From positions 1 to 53,650 of the IMG/VR virus record IMGVR_UViG_3300031707_000026: a DNA stretch of 53,650 nt; one strand, given 5' to 3'. Shown here one piece after another: positions 36,036-45,404 of the stretch. How positions within the stretch are numbered: the first letter of the stretch is position 1; every line of letters begins with the position of its first letter. The stretch comes from a virus. The position numbers were made by a program, and so were the translations under genes. The notes beneath the pieces were generated by a model, which did not search any database, was not told the DNA's origin, and saw only the letters and a program-made list of their open reading frames with translations.

Positions 36036-37486
36036 ATACCCCCCTATCGTTGAAAGCACAATGGGCCCTGGAGTTTGTGGATTTACCAGCGGCAGCTCAG
36101 ATCGATGGTGCTCGTTGGGAAGCGTTTCAAATGCGAGAGCTCGGGAATACTAGTCGCTATGGCCTGACTGTGAAAGCACGTCAAGTAGGGTTTTCCTTTA
36201 CTAGTGCCCTAGATGCGTTTTGTGATAGTCGATTGAACCCAGGCTGGCCATATGTGTTTGTATCGATAAACTTGGAGGAAGCTACCGAAAAAATCCGGTA
36301 TTTGAGAAACATCATGGCTGCCACAGACTTGCCAGTAAGACCTCAAAAGTTTATTACAGATTCTCAAACTGAATTAGAATTTAGTGACCACAGCCGATTT
36401 TTGAGCCACCCCTGCAAAGTGGTTCGAGGGAAGGCGGGAGCTCGTGTGTATTTGGATGAACTCTCTCACTACCCCGAAGGATTAGATCGCGAAATTTATA
36501 CTGCCGCGCTACCTGCTACTACGAAGGGAGGAGGATATCTTCGTATTGGGAGCTCTCCCCTCGGTGCACGAGGGTTGTTTTGGGAAATCGCCTCCGAAGC
36601 TATTAGAAGCTGGCCTGGGTTTACTAGGACTTGGGTTCCTTGGTGGTCAACTTTTGCGTTGTGTAATGATGTGTTGTTAGCATCAGCTCTAGCTCCTCAC
36701 ATGGCTCCCGAGGATCGAGTCGAGAAGTTTGGGACAGAGATTTTGAAAGAAATCTTCTCGAATATGTTTTTGGACGATTTTGAACAGGAGTACTCGTGCC
36801 AATGGATTGATGAAGCCTCTTCTTGGCTCCCTTGGGATATCATCATTCGCAATCAACGGCCTTCGCTCTTGACCTTCAGATACAAGAACGTATCAGAAGT
36901 ATTCGCGGGTATCGACGACATCAAGGAAGCGATTCAATCAAGTAGAATCGAGGGAGTTCTCGCTGGTGGGCTTGATGTGGGTCGCAAACATGATTTGACT
37001 GAGTTCGTCGCGGTCGGCAAGTCGACTTCTGGCGAGTCTCCCCTGCGTATCTCAGTATCATTGGACAGAGTAGAGTTCGATCAGCAGGAAGCGTGCTTAA
37101 CTAAGTTGATCGAAGAGCTGCCCTTTACTTCAGTACTAGTAGACAAGAATGGAATAGGCTCTCAGCTCTCAGAAGCTCTCGAACGCACTTGGAAAACAAC
37201 AGGCGTCGATTTTACAAACCCAAACAAAGAATTGTGGGCTGTGAATGCTAGAATTGCTATGCAGAGGAACCTAACGCCGATCCCCGAAGATCGAGAGCTC
37301 GCCTATCAGATTCATTCAGTTCGAAAGCAGGTGACGAGTGCTAAGAATAACGTCTTTGACACTGAACGAAATGCGAAGCACCACGCTGACAAGTTTTGGG
37401 CCTGGGCCCTAGCGTTGTATGCAGCTAATTCAGAAGGCGCTGAAGCTGAGTATTCAGAATCAGTTGCTGTAGATTATCGAGGTTGA
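36032..37486 (+). CDS. terL: Terminase large subunit
   Basis: The protein has 484 residues from the ATG at 36032 inside the end of the endonuclease gene. ATPase: Walker A-like KARQVGFSFT (near residue 50), Walker B VYLDELSH (near 138-145), coupling segment IGSSPLGARG. Nuclease: GGLDVGRKHDLTEF (first Asp, near 311), FTSVLVDKNGIGSQLSE (second Asp) and HHADKFWAWALAL (third Asp). It drives DNA into the prohead and cuts it. The circular contig suggests headful or overlap-type ends, but the packaging mode cannot be read from this protein. Confidence 0.88.
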   Translation: MNTPLSLKAQWALEFVDLPAAAQIDGARWEAFQMRELGNTSRYGLTVKARQVGFSFTSALDAFCDSRLNPGWPYVFVSINLEEATEKIRYLRNIMAATDLPVRPQKFITDSQTELEFSDHSRFLSHPCKVVRGKAGARVYLDELSHYPEGLDREIYTAALPATTKGGGYLRIGSSPLGARGLFWEIASEAIRSWPGFTRTWVPWWSTFALCNDVLLASALAPHMAPEDRVEKFGTEILKEIFSNMFLDDFEQEYSCQWIDEASSWLPWDIIIRNQRPSLLTFRYKNVSEVFAGIDDIKEAIQSSRIEGVLAGGLDVGRKHDLTEFVAVGKSTSGESPLRISVSLDRVEFDQQEACLTKLIEELPFTSVLVDKNGIGSQLSEALERTWKTTGVDFTNPNKELWAVNARIAMQRNLTPIPEDRELAYQIHSVRKQVTSAKNNVFDTERNAKHHADKFWAWALALYAANSEGAEAEYSESVAVDYRG

Positions 37487-37489
37487 GAG

Positions 37490-37738
37490 ATGACGTTAAT
37501 TGAGCTGATACGACAAGAGTACAACGATTGTAGCTTTTCGGCAGGGAAGGTTACAGATCATCCCTACGATACGTTGTATCTGAAGCTCGATCGTCCTTCT
37601 GACGGAGAACCGTTAGTGGTTGTTCTTCGTCCCGATGAAGCTGCTATTATTGCATGGTGCCTGTCTGGTGTTTTATGGTCCGATCACATGGAGAGTCGAT
37701 TCGAAGGATTGCGAAAAGTCATCAACATGTCTATCTAG
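37490..37738 (+). CDS. Small unknown protein between terminase and portal
   Basis: The protein has 82 residues and starts three bases after the terminase stop. The sequence (YDTLYLKLDRPSDGEPLVVVLRPDEAAIIAWCLSGVLWSDHM) suggests a compact alpha/beta domain. It is in a conserved head-gene setting but resembles no family I recognise. Confidence 0.55.
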   Translation: MTLIELIRQEYNDCSFSAGKVTDHPYDTLYLKLDRPSDGEPLVVVLRPDEAAIIAWCLSGVLWSDHMESRFEGLRKVINMSI

Positions 37739-37748
37739 GAGACGTAGA

Positions 37749-37901
37749 GTGCCGTATTCTGTTAGGAGACTGAAAGGTGGTAGGGTTCGAGCAAGGAATA
37801 AGCGAACTGGCAAGGCCCGCACGTTCCGCAGTATGGCATCGTTTAATCGATGGAGGCGTGTTGCAGAAGCAGTTCGTCATGGTTTTAAGCCGAGACGTTA
37901 G
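37749..37901 (+). CDS. Small highly basic protein
   Basis: The frame starts at a GTG (37749) preceded by CTAGGAGACGTAGA, and encodes 50 residues with 16 Arg/Lys (RRLKGGRVRARNKRTGKARTF). Strong positive charge suggests nucleic-acid binding. The upstream open frame to 37620 overlaps the previous gene and is rejected. Location before the portal is typical for small accessory genes. Confidence 0.5.
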   Translation: MPYSVRRLKGGRVRARNKRTGKARTFRSMASFNRWRRVAEAVRHGFKPRR

Positions 37902-37910
37902 GGTGACGCA

Positions 37911-39509
37911 ATGTCATTTTGGAGTAGAATGAGTGCAGCTGTCAAAGCATTTCGTGAACAGTATGTAGCTTCTGATTTCATCGATCCTGATGATTTTGAA
38001 GACTATCCGGCTCGTCTGATTCGCTATCAGATCCTCTGGGCTTGGTATGAGAATACAGCCTTTAGGGATATTCACTCGTGGGCTCCGTTGTACCGCAAGC
38101 AGTATGGGTTGTACAAGTACATTCGAAATATATATAACCCGTCGTATCGTCTAGCTGAGTTTTGGAAGATGATGATTTGGGGAGGGTTGTTAGACCCAGA
38201 TGCTTTAGATGTTGGAGCTATCCCGATTACTACGACGAAAGAAAATCTTCGACCTGCGTTGGCAGCTCTCTGGCTCGCGTCTGGCTGGGGTTCTAACAAG
38301 GACCTCATCACGCTCTGGGGTGCTTGTCTTGGAGATGTTGGCATCCGAATTGTTGATGATATTACTCGTAAGGAAGTTAGGCTCGAGCCTATTCATCCCT
38401 CCTCGATTAAAGATCTCGAGACTGACAAGAGGGGGTATATCAGAGGGTACGTTCTCGAAGAGACTAGAGAGTTGAACGGAAAGGATGTTACATATACAGA
38501 GAAAGTCTCGAGAGGGGAAGGAGATGTCGTAACGTTCGAGACTCTCGCGAATGGAAAGCCCTACGCATGGAATGGTGTAGCAGAATCGTGGAGTGAATCT
38601 TATGGCTTTATCCCGTTTGTAGCGATTCAGCACAACAACGTCGGGTTTAATTACGGGTGGGCAGAAATTCACCCGCTGCGATCTAAAGTCAACGAAATCG
38701 AAGATCTTGCTTCGAAGTTACACGACTACATCCGAAAAGCTGTTGATCCTGTTTGGCTGTTTAACTTCAAGAAGCCTAGAGGAGAAGTAGCTTCACCAGG
38801 GTCGTCTACTCCTTCAGCTGGGAGAGACGAGACTCCAGCAATTTACGTTCCTGATCCAAATGCAAAAGCTCAAGCCTTGATTACCGATCAGCTCGACATC
38901 CAGAAGACTGCCGAAGAAATTGGACATCTTCTGAAGGAGACAGAGCGTGATTATCCAGAATTGCAGATGGATATTTGGACCGCTGGAGAAGATACTTCTG
39001 GTAGAGCTCTCCGTCAAGCTCGTCAGCGTGTTGAAACGAAAGTGATCCAGCGTAGAGCAAGTTACGACGGAGCGTTAGTCAGGGCCCATCAGATGGCTGT
39101 CGCTATCGGGGGTTTTAGAAAATATGATGGGTACGACGGGTTTGATTTGACGAGTTACAAGAAGGGAGATCTTGATCATACGATAACCCCTTCTCGTCCT
39201 ATCTTTGAGACGGACCCAAGAGAAGAAGCTGACATCAAGAAGCTGTTTTGGGATGCTGTTCGAGCTGCTACTGATTCGGGAGTCCCTGTCGAGATTGTTT
39301 TAGCAGACATGGGATGGGATGAGAAGAAAATTACCGCGTTGAAAGCAGCCCTCGCAGTCGCTGAAGCAAAGAAAGCTGCAGAAGAAGCGAAGAAGGCTGA
39401 AGAGGAGACAAAAAGACTAGAGCAGGTTCGGCTTTCTGCTAAGCCTGAAGAAAGTCCGTCACCTTTGTTGAAAGCTGGCTCAAGAGGAGCCTCATTGACG
39501 AAGGTTTAG
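37911..39509 (+). CDS. Portal protein
   Basis: The protein has 532 residues. Position directly after terminase, length, and the SPP1/HK97-like layout support a portal: N-terminal helices (ILWAWYENTAFRDIH), beta-rich clip/stem segments in the middle (VYEKVSRGEGDVVTFETL-like), the long helical EIEDLASKLHDYIRKAVDP and WTAGEDTSGRALRQARQRVETKV in the wing/crown part, and an Ala/Lys/Glu-rich coiled-coil C-terminus. It forms the dodecameric DNA channel at one capsid vertex. Confidence 0.75.
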   Translation: MSFWSRMSAAVKAFREQYVASDFIDPDDFEDYPARLIRYQILWAWYENTAFRDIHSWAPLYRKQYGLYKYIRNIYNPSYRLAEFWKMMIWGGLLDPDALDVGAIPITTTKENLRPALAALWLASGWGSNKDLITLWGACLGDVGIRIVDDITRKEVRLEPIHPSSIKDLETDKRGYIRGYVLEETRELNGKDVTYTEKVSRGEGDVVTFETLANGKPYAWNGVAESWSESYGFIPFVAIQHNNVGFNYGWAEIHPLRSKVNEIEDLASKLHDYIRKAVDPVWLFNFKKPRGEVASPGSSTPSAGRDETPAIYVPDPNAKAQALITDQLDIQKTAEEIGHLLKETERDYPELQMDIWTAGEDTSGRALRQARQRVETKVIQRRASYDGALVRAHQMAVAIGGFRKYDGYDGFDLTSYKKGDLDHTITPSRPIFETDPREEADIKKLFWDAVRAATDSGVPVEIVLADMGWDEKKITALKAALAVAEAKKAAEEAKKAEEETKRLEQVRLSAKPEESPSPLLKAGSRGASLTKV

Positions 39510-39543
39510 TAAATTAGGCAAGATGCCTAGAAGGAGTATTGAA

Positions 39544-40281
39544 ATGCCTACGCCAGAAGAACTTGCTGCCGCTGCTGAGAAAGCTGTTGCGGACGCGAAG
39601 AGAGTAGCTGATGAGAAGAAGACAGCTGAGGATGCGGCGATTGCTGCAGCTAAAGCTAAAGCTGATGCAGCTGCTGCCGCTGCGGAGGAAGGCGAAGAAG
39701 AGGATGAAGAGATCCCCGAGGACGAGATCCCTGAGTTCCTAGCAAAGGCGACACCTGAAGTGAAAAAAGCATACCTTGCTCACAACAAGGGTCTGTTGTC
39801 AGCACTTCGGAAAGAACGCGAGTTTCGTAAGACGAACAAGGATGTCGTGAAGGAAGCTGCTGCTCTTAAAGCAGCTGAGACGAAGCGTCAAGAAGTTGAG
39901 ACGAAGCGTAAAGAAGCCGAAATGACCGAGACGGAAAAGCTTCGCACGCAAGTCTTGAAGGCTGAGACTGAACGAGACTCTCTAAAACAGAAGCTTGCTG
40001 AGACTCTCAAAAAAGCTGTTGTAGCTAGAGTCGCGACGAAGCTGGAGTTCATCGATCCTGATGATGCTTTCATTTTAGTCGAAGCTGAGATGAAAGACAT
40101 CGATGCTACGAATAAAGATGGCATCACAGAAATTGCAGAAATCCTGCTGGCTTTGGCTAAGGCTAAGCCCTACCTTATCAAGGTTGATAAGGGTGATGGG
40201 GTTGGGTCTCCTTTGAGCAAGTCAAAGAAGAAGAAAAAAGAAGATCAAGTAAAATCGACGCGACCCTTGATCAGATTCTAG
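39544..40281 (+). CDS. Scaffolding protein
   Basis: The protein has 245 residues from the ATG at 39544, after the ribosome site AAGGAGTATTGAA; an ATG seven codons earlier lies before that site. It has an Ala/Glu/Lys-rich coiled coil (residues 1-50), an acidic patch (GEEEDEEIPEDEIPE), a second coiled coil (about 95-165) and a basic C-terminus (KSKKKKKEDQ) as in scaffold proteins that bind the capsid lattice through a positive tail. It lies between portal and capsid genes. Confidence 0.75.
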   Translation: MPTPEELAAAAEKAVADAKRVADEKKTAEDAAIAAAKAKADAAAAAAEEGEEEDEEIPEDEIPEFLAKATPEVKKAYLAHNKGLLSALRKEREFRKTNKDVVKEAAALKAAETKRQEVETKRKEAEMTETEKLRTQVLKAETERDSLKQKLAETLKKAVVARVATKLEFIDPDDAFILVEAEMKDIDATNKDGITEIAEILLALAKAKPYLIKVDKGDGVGSPLSKSKKKKKEDQVKSTRPLIRF

Positions 40282-40296
40282 AAAGGAGAAATACCT

Positions 40297-40722
40297 ATGA
40301 CTAACGAAGTTGTTGTAACTGCTGCTCAAGTTGGTCTAGTGGACCCGCTGAAGGCGACAGTCAAATCTTACATTGCCGGCGTGACTATCACGAAAGGTGA
40401 GGCAGTGTATATTATCGCTGCATCCGGCAAGTTGGGGCTGTGTACGGCTGCGGCTGCGAATCAAGCAGCTCAGTTCCGTGGCGTCGCTCTGACTGGCGGT
40501 GCTGCAGGTCAGGCGATTGACGTGTGCGAAGATGGAGAGCTTTACGGGTTCACCTTAGCCGGGAACTACGACACGATCATCCATGCACACGACACTGCAG
40601 GAGTTCTGTCCACGGCGACTGGTTCGGTCCAAGTCCATGTTGGACGAGTCGTCCCAATGGCGAACGCAGCTCTCACGAAAGTCCTGCGAATCTTCACGTC
40701 TCGATATGCTGATTGGGCCTAA
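40297..40722 (+). CDS. DUF2190-like capsid decoration protein, copy 1
   Basis: The protein has 141 residues. The pattern ITKGEAVYI, FRGVALTGGAAGQAIDVCEDGELYGF matches DUF2190-like beta-rich head-decoration proteins, which trimerise on the capsid surface and stabilise it. It is about 60% identical by eye to the next gene, so the pair arose by duplication. Ribosome site AAAGGAG. Confidence 0.65.
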   Translation: MTNEVVVTAAQVGLVDPLKATVKSYIAGVTITKGEAVYIIAASGKLGLCTAAAANQAAQFRGVALTGGAAGQAIDVCEDGELYGFTLAGNYDTIIHAHDTAGVLSTATGSVQVHVGRVVPMANAALTKVLRIFTSRYADWA

Positions 40723-40732
40723 GAGGTGAGAT

Positions 40733-41140
40733 ATGACTACTATTGCTGTAACCGCTGCTCAAGTTGGACTCGTCGATCCCTTGAAAGCGACTGTGAAGTC
40801 GTACATTGCATTAGAGGCTATCCTCAAGGGCCAGGCTGTGTATATTGCTACCACCGGGAAGGTTGGTCTAGCTGATGAAAACGGCTCTGGCACTCTTCAA
40901 TTCCGCGGGATTGCTCTCTGTGGTGGAGGGATTGGTCAAGCAATCGACGTAGTCGAAGACGGCGAAGTCTATGGCTTCACGCTAGCAGGAGATTACGATG
41001 TTCTCGTATATCTTTCTGCTACACCCGGGGCTCTTGATACGGCAGGAAGTGTTGTTGTAGGTCGTATCGCTCCAATGTCAAACGCTGCTCTTACGAAAGT
41101 GCTGCGCGTCTTCACTTTGCGTCATGTAGATCAGACGTAA
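40733..41140 (+). CDS. DUF2190-like capsid decoration protein, copy 2
   Basis: The protein has 135 residues and is a paralogue of the preceding gene (shared VTAAQVGLVDPLKATVKSYI start, AIDVVEDGEVYGFTLAGDYD centre and ALTKVLRVFT end). It starts 10 bp after its partner. Two similar decoration proteins may occupy different lattice positions or reflect recent duplication. Confidence 0.65.
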   Translation: MTTIAVTAAQVGLVDPLKATVKSYIALEAILKGQAVYIATTGKVGLADENGSGTLQFRGIALCGGGIGQAIDVVEDGEVYGFTLAGDYDVLVYLSATPGALDTAGSVVVGRIAPMSNAALTKVLRVFTLRHVDQT

Positions 41141-41161
41141 TTCTTAGAAAGGAGATATGCA

Positions 41162-42241
41162 ATGGCAGGAATGTTTGGCCATCTCAATGTTTCGGACTCG
41201 GACCGCAATTTCATTAATACTGTCGGTCAGAGTGTTGTTTGGGAAGCTGTACAGGAGTATCTAGATCGTGTGAATGCCGAGCTAGAAGCTGCAGTCGCAG
41301 TTTTCGTCGAAGAGACGACTGAGGACTTCAAGCGTCGATTCAAGCTTCCTGGTGGTGGGACCTTACAGCGTCGTGGTGCTGATGGGCGCTACGGAGCTGT
41401 GAAGGCTATTGGCGAGTGGGATGTTGCCTTCCCTCTGGAAGACTTCGGTGCCCAGATCGCTTGGAACGATGTTGATATGGCGTACATGACTCCAGTGGAG
41501 TTGGAACGTCACTTCAAGACCATCGTTACGCAGAACGTGAACACCGTCCGACTCGAGATGATGAAGGCAATGTTCCGTGCTACAGCGCTTACATTCGTCG
41601 ATCCTCGGTCGAGTTCAGGGACCCTGACGATTGAAGGCTTAGCGAACGGCGATGCTGTTCTCTATCCTCCAGTTTTGGGTTCAGATACCGAAGCGATTGA
41701 AGATCACATTCTGTCTTCGGGGTATGCTGTTTCTGCAATCTCGGACGTGAATAATCCGTTCGAGACGATCAAAGCTGAGCTCGAAGAGCACTTCGGTGCT
41801 CCATCAGGAGGTAGCAACATCGTAACCTTCATCGATCCCCTGACGACCCCATACGCTGAAGCTCTGACAGACTTCGATGCTGTCGATGATCGTTTCGTCA
41901 ATCCTGGAGCTGACACAGATCGTCTGATGGGTCTGCCTGAAGGCGTTCCTGGCCGGATTGTTGGTCGCACTAACGGCAACTGGGTAGTCGAGTGGCGTCA
42001 GATTCCTGCGACGTATGCTCTGTCTATTCATTTGGATGCTCCGAAGCCGTTGATCAAGCGTCGTGATCCTCTTGATACTGGTTTGGGTGAAGGCCTCCAG
42101 CTTGTTGCTGAAAACGAAGCATTCCCGTTCAAGGGAAGCTTCTGGCGTCATCGCTTTGGCTTTGGCGTCGGCAATCGCTTGAACGGCATTGCGATGATCA
42201 TCTCAGCATCGGGCTATTCAGTGCCTGCGGCATTCGCATAA
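41162..42241 (+). CDS. Major capsid protein (HK97-like)
   Basis: The protein has 359 residues after AAAGGAGATATGCA. Position after scaffold and decoration genes, length, and the mixed beta/alpha pattern fit the HK97 fold: an N-arm/E-loop region (FKRRFKLPGGGTLQRRGADGRYGAV), long helix (LERHFKTIVTQNVNTVRLEMMKAM), P-domain and a C-terminal A-domain (GFGVGNRLNGIAMIISASG). It is expected to be the most abundant virion protein. Confidence 0.78.
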   Translation: MAGMFGHLNVSDSDRNFINTVGQSVVWEAVQEYLDRVNAELEAAVAVFVEETTEDFKRRFKLPGGGTLQRRGADGRYGAVKAIGEWDVAFPLEDFGAQIAWNDVDMAYMTPVELERHFKTIVTQNVNTVRLEMMKAMFRATALTFVDPRSSSGTLTIEGLANGDAVLYPPVLGSDTEAIEDHILSSGYAVSAISDVNNPFETIKAELEEHFGAPSGGSNIVTFIDPLTTPYAEALTDFDAVDDRFVNPGADTDRLMGLPEGVPGRIVGRTNGNWVVEWRQIPATYALSIHLDAPKPLIKRRDPLDTGLGEGLQLVAENEAFPFKGSFWRHRFGFGVGNRLNGIAMIISASGYSVPAAFA

Positions 42242-42256
42242 TTCAAGGAGGTCCTA

Positions 42257-42484
42257 ATGGCTAAGGCTTCAAGAGTTGCCTCAAAGTCGGCAAAAGCTCT
42301 AGTAGCTATCGAAGCTCGTCTCGAGGTTATCGAAGCGATGCTTCGCGAAACTCTTACGCTTCAAGGGAAGCCAGACAAGGCTCTTCAGTATGCTGAAGCT
42401 ACTCTCAGAGCAAAAGCCGGAGAACGTACTGCTCCGCTTGAGCCTCCGCTAAAGGTCAAACCTACCTTGAAAAAGAAAGTTTAG
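42257..42484 (+). CDS. Small basic helical protein, unknown
   Basis: The protein has 75 residues after AAGGAGGTCC. Helical and Ala/Lys-rich (SRVASKSAKALVAIEARLEVIEAML), with a Pro/Lys-rich C-terminus. It lies between the capsid gene and the repeat protein. It may be a small head-associated or assembly protein. No family is recognised. Confidence 0.5.
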   Translation: MAKASRVASKSAKALVAIEARLEVIEAMLRETLTLQGKPDKALQYAEATLRAKAGERTAPLEPPLKVKPTLKKKV

Positions 42485-42546
42485 AAGAGAATCGGGAGGG
42501 GTCAAAACAGAGACTCTTCCTCGATTCTCAAAGGAGGTACTTTAAT

Positions 42547-44532
42547 ATGGCTAAGACACCTCGTCACGATGATGTCATCTTCGTGAAGGTCCTAGATGTC
42601 TTGAAATCGCTGAAGGTTAAGGGAGTAGAAATCTCGACAGAGCTAGCTACTCTCGCTGGGCTTACGTCGTCAGTAGCAGAACTCAATCTTAATGATGGTG
42701 CTGCTCCTGGTGTAGTTCTAGCATCGAAGGCGGCAATTTACGACGCTGTTGGGAAGCTGTTTCGATCCAGTCTCTCACCAGCTGCCGCAGGCTCTTCTAT
42801 TACTGATGCTACTACTTTGACAGCAGAACTAAATGCTGTTACAGGAGCTAACGACGCTAAGGGCGTGAAGCTCCCAGTGGCTGCTGCTGACGAGATCGTG
42901 ATTGTTATCAACACAGACACTACCCATGCTCTACTCGTCTACCCAGTAGCTAGCTCGCAGATCAATGCTCTAGGAGCAAGCAATCCTGTTACTCTCCCTG
43001 CTAGTCAGTCAGCGATCTTCATCGGTCGTTCAGCTACTCTCTGGTACTGTGATGTTCGAAGTGTTACAGATCTTTTGTACATTTACGGCATTACAGCTTC
43101 AGCAGCTGAACTCAATCTTGTCGATACTGCTGTAGCCGGTACAGTCGTAGCATCGAAAGCAGCAGTCTATGATGCTGCAGGAAAACTGTTTCGATCCAGT
43201 CTTTCACCGATTGCTGCAGGTTCGAGTATTACTGATGCTACTGCTTTGACTGCAGAAGTAAATGCAGTTACTGGGGCTAACGATGCTAAGGGGGTAAAGC
43301 TCCCTATTGCTGCAGCTGACGAGATCGTGATTGTCATCAACACAGATCCTGCTGGAGCCCTGCTTGTTTACCCTGTATCAGGTTCTCAGATCAATGCTCT
43401 GGGTGCGAGCAATCCTGTGACACTCCCTGCAAGTCAGATGGCGATCTTTGTTGGTCGATCAACAACGCTGTGGTACTGCAATGTTCGGAGTGATTCCGAG
43501 CTTCTAGAGGTTTTTGGTATCACATCCTCGGCTGCTGAGTTGAATTTGGTTGACACTGCTGTAGCCGGCACAGTTGTGGCGTCGAAGACAGCAATCTACG
43601 ACGCAGCTGGTAAGCTCTATCGATCTAGCGCTTCACCCGCAGCGGCAGGAGGGAGCATTTCTGATGCTACCGAGATGACAGCAGAGGTAAATGCTGTCAT
43701 TGGGGCTGATGATGCGAAAGGCGTCAAGCTTCCTATAGCAGCTGCTGATGAGATTGTGATCGTTGTCAACACTGACACTTCTCACAACCTGCTGGTGTAT
43801 CCTGTTGCCAGTTCTCAAATCAATGCCCTTGGTGCAAGCAACCCAGTTACCATCCCAGCCAGTCAAATGGGAATCTTCGTCGGGCGCTCTGCCACGCTGT
43901 GGTACTGTAACGTTCAAAGCGTAACTGATCTTCTAGAGATCTACGGCATCACAGCAAGTGCAGCGGAACTCAACGTCCTAGATGCTGATGTAGCTGGCGT
44001 CATGACTGCTGGGAAGCCTGCCATCCCTACTACAGGTGGTGTCATCGATCAGCTCGATATCACAGCCCTCAAGATCGGGGGCGTGTCTGCTACCCCAAGT
44101 GTAGTGCAGCAGACTGAACAGATGGTAGAACGCACCTTTGTTGAGACAGCAGGAGCGGGAACTTATACCGCCACTGTCGTGATCCCTCTAGGGGCAACTG
44201 TTGAAGACGTGATGTGGAAGAACACAGTTGTTTGGGACAACGCTGGTACATGTGTTCTCAACGTTGGAGATGACGATGATGCTGATGGTTACTTCGATGA
44301 TGTTGATGTGAAGACGGTTCCAGCGGCTGACGTTGTTGGATATGGTGGTGCGAGTACCAAGCTGTCCGATACCGGCGCTGGTGTCTACAAAGGCAAAGCT
44401 GGCAAGTACTGTGCTGCCGAGAAGACCATCACAGCAACTGTTGTAACCAGTTCTACTGGTGGTGGTGCTGGTCGTTCTCGTTTGCTCGTCAAGTACTCCC
44501 TGCCTACTACAGCAGCAGCTAGCAAAGTGTAA
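42547..44532 (+). CDS. Head-associated repeat protein with three 143-residue tandem repeats
   Basis: The protein has 661 residues after AAAGGAGGTAC. Residues 38-466 are three repeats of exactly 143 residues (429 bp, boundaries 42658, 43087, 43516, 43945), each starting G(I/L)TxSxAELNL and containing DAKGVKLPxAAADEIVIVxNTD, VTLPASQ and a LWYC end, plus a partial fourth start. The C-terminal 150 residues are a distinct domain (TYTATVVIPLGATVEDVMWKN). Similar Gly/Ala-rich repeats occur in capsid fibres and surface proteins. It is probably a decoration or fibre on the head. Confidence 0.65.
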   Translation: MAKTPRHDDVIFVKVLDVLKSLKVKGVEISTELATLAGLTSSVAELNLNDGAAPGVVLASKAAIYDAVGKLFRSSLSPAAAGSSITDATTLTAELNAVTGANDAKGVKLPVAAADEIVIVINTDTTHALLVYPVASSQINALGASNPVTLPASQSAIFIGRSATLWYCDVRSVTDLLYIYGITASAAELNLVDTAVAGTVVASKAAVYDAAGKLFRSSLSPIAAGSSITDATALTAEVNAVTGANDAKGVKLPIAAADEIVIVINTDPAGALLVYPVSGSQINALGASNPVTLPASQMAIFVGRSTTLWYCNVRSDSELLEVFGITSSAAELNLVDTAVAGTVVASKTAIYDAAGKLYRSSASPAAAGGSISDATEMTAEVNAVIGADDAKGVKLPIAAADEIVIVVNTDTSHNLLVYPVASSQINALGASNPVTIPASQMGIFVGRSATLWYCNVQSVTDLLEIYGITASAAELNVLDADVAGVMTAGKPAIPTTGGVIDQLDITALKIGGVSATPSVVQQTEQMVERTFVETAGAGTYTATVVIPLGATVEDVMWKNTVVWDNAGTCVLNVGDDDDADGYFDDVDVKTVPAADVVGYGGASTKLSDTGAGVYKGKAGKYCAAEKTITATVVTSSTGGGAGRSRLLVKYSLPTTAAASKV

Positions 44533-44546
44533 CCAAGAGGTCCTAG

Positions 44547-45404
44547 ATGATCAGGCTAGACTCGTCAACACTCAGCAATCAGAATCTATCAGCTCCTCTT
44601 CTTAGTCACACATATACTGTGACTGTAGATGGTGATCTAGTAGTCTCTATATTCCTCGCTCAGATCGCAGGGAATGGGGATTACTCTGCTTACTTAACGA
44701 TCCAACGACAAGGAGTAGGAGATGCTTTTCAGACTGATCCTGTCATTAGATCTGTTGCTGCAGGTGTCACGAGTGTTCCTCTTCTGATCAAGAACGTTCC
44801 TCCAGTAAAGACCGACGACATCATCAAGGTGTATGTCGTCGGTCTGCCTGCTGATACGACGACTCCTGATGTCATCACAGAGATTTGGGAAGAGTCGCTG
44901 ACACTTACAGAGACCATCGTAGTCTCGACTGAGGCATACTATGGGAGTGCAACAGAAGTAGCTGCTCTTGCTCAGATTTGGACGAGAGAAGGCTCTTGGG
45001 TTAATGCTTCTCCTGGGGTTGATGCTACTATCCCGAGTCTGTCGCAAGTTGCAGCTTGGTTAGTCACTGTCTCGGCGATGATTGATCTTGCTCTAGTCGG
45101 AGCTGGATTTACTACCCCAGTTGTAGTCTCGACAGTCCTCAGCGCAGCAGGAATGTTCGTTTCAATCCTTGTTGCAGATCTGTGTCATGCAGCTAATTCG
45201 AGTGGACGTTTTTACACTAGCAAAGTTCTTGAACGAGGAGGTGCAACAATCATCTGGGATGAGATCTTGAAGTGGGTTGAACTGTATGCTGATGGTTTCG
45301 AGTCTGCTGGAGTGCCTCGATCTGCAACCCCAAATCTCGCGTACATTGGGTATCGAAGTTCTGATCTCGAAGAGAGAATCTTCGGGATTTGGGATAGTCA
45401 ATAA
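44547..45404 (+). CDS. Head-tail adaptor protein with N-terminal beta domain
   Basis: The protein has 285 residues. Residues 1-120 are an Ig- or jelly-roll-like beta domain (YTVTVDGDLVVSIF, GVTSVPLLIKNVPPV). From about 128, YGSATEVAALAQIWT, IPSLSQVAAWLVTVSAMIDLALVGAGF and the C-terminal helices resemble gp6/gp15-like connector proteins that bind below the portal. Fusion of an extra beta domain to the adaptor is uncommon. Placement after head genes supports a neck role. Confidence 0.6.
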   Translation: MIRLDSSTLSNQNLSAPLLSHTYTVTVDGDLVVSIFLAQIAGNGDYSAYLTIQRQGVGDAFQTDPVIRSVAAGVTSVPLLIKNVPPVKTDDIIKVYVVGLPADTTTPDVITEIWEESLTLTETIVVSTEAYYGSATEVAALAQIWTREGSWVNASPGVDATIPSLSQVAAWLVTVSAMIDLALVGAGFTTPVVVSTVLSAAGMFVSILVADLCHAANSSGRFYTSKVLERGGATIIWDEILKWVELYADGFESAGVPRSATPNLAYIGYRSSDLEERIFGIWDSQ

